Source of the DNA: Pinibacter soli
Lineage (GTDB): Bacteria > Bacteroidota > Bacteroidia > Chitinophagales > Chitinophagaceae
Direction: 5' to 3'
Length of the DNA: 64,000 bases
NCBI RefSeq assembly: GCF_029961145.1
Contig: NZ_JASBRG010000001.1
Span: 124,001 to 188,000 of the forward strand
Positions 63,894 to 64,000 of this stretch are shown here, one piece after another. Every line of letters begins with the position of its first letter. Position 1 is the stretch's first letter. Made by a program: the position numbers and the translations under genes. Under the pieces are notes generated by a model. That model was not told where the DNA came from. It worked only from the letters and a program-made list of their open reading frames with translations, and made no database searches.

Positions 63894-64000
63894 TTATTTA
63901 GTCTTGCATTGTTCTGTCAACGCTTTTGTATAGTCTTCTGTTATCGGTTGCCCGCCAACTGATTTACAGTCGTTATAGTATTTCCACGCATTTGTACAGT
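63894..64000 (-). CDS. C-terminal end of a gene cut by the right edge
   Basis: 34 codons plus a TAA stop (63894-63896) are open to the window end on the minus strand. The translation, including AWKYYNDCKSVGGQPITED and ALTEQCKTK, is protein-like with paired cysteines, suggesting an exported protein. Family unknown. Confidence 0.55.
   Translation of the reverse strand, partial: CTNAWKYYNDCKSVGGQPITEDYTKALTEQCKTK

Overview
The window is chromosomal DNA from a member of the Bacteroidota, most likely a Chitinophagaceae-type organism. The supporting signs are a gliding-motility/type IX secretion C-terminal domain, a DarA/DarB (dialkylresorcinol, flexirubin-type) locus, Bacteroidota-restricted families (DUF4476-, DUF5777- and DUF6427-like, LVIVD propellers), the order rpsU-xer-hpf-tRNAs-tuf-tRNA(Trp)-secE-nusG, and Bacteroidota promoters of the TTTG-N19-TAnnTTTG type. 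I see no phage, IS transposase, CRISPR array or rRNA. Product names come from reading motifs; no database search was possible.

Layout. 1-5.6 kb: a minus-strand run of secreted or membrane proteins (Sel1-repeat protein cut by the edge, an unknown secreted protein, a transglutaminase-like protein, an O-antigen-ligase-like membrane protein with TPRs). 6-10.7 kb: peroxiredoxin, uvrA, ECF sigma factor. 11-17.2 kb: dsbD with a separate DsbD-alpha protein, purQ, a membrane protein and a secreted unknown. 17.4-22.4 kb: a divergent small polyketide-type locus (darB, darA facing an ACP, a ketosynthase and a catalytically dead ketosynthase). 22.6-34 kb: the translation/transcription block rplLJAK, an inserted group (outer-membrane protein, two LVIVD lipoproteins, a gene remnant, a GT-C-like membrane protein), then nusG, secE, tRNA-Trp, tuf, tRNAs Thr-Gly-Tyr-Thr, hpf, xerC-like and rpsU. 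34-38 kb: ribE, lemA with two TPM-domain genes, a Dabb protein, an SDR. 38-45 kb: M1 aminopeptidase, DUF4476 protein, sanA-like, truA, lysA. 45-49 kb: a DUF5777/YceI/two-cytochrome cluster. 49-54.6 kb: OB-fold protein, histone-tail-like protein, membrane-tethered papain-family protease, thioredoxin-like protein, DUF4442, beta-CASP metallo-hydrolase. 54.7-64 kb: a 1168-residue PKD protein with a type IX sorting domain, the methionine pair metZ/metX around an OsmC gene, a VWA protein, a secreted unknown and a gene cut by the right edge.

Three observations stand out. (1) Most convergent gene junctions, and several tandem ones, carry quasi-periodic palindromic arrays in at least six short-word families. 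In at least seven genes the array starts exactly at the stop codon, and every family is dense in stop triplets when read outward from the gene. (2) Between tRNA-Thr(GGT) and tuf lie three tandem decayed tRNA-Thr-like units, two of which have the anticodon arm replaced by a perfect 7-bp hairpin. (3) The conserved nusG-rplK junction is interrupted by unrelated genes, and rpoBC is absent downstream of rplL. Further points are heme-attachment motifs of non-standard spacing, a DsbD whose own alpha domain lacks cysteines beside a free alpha protein that has them, and a strong Shine-Dalgarno on rpsU in a phylum that rarely uses one.
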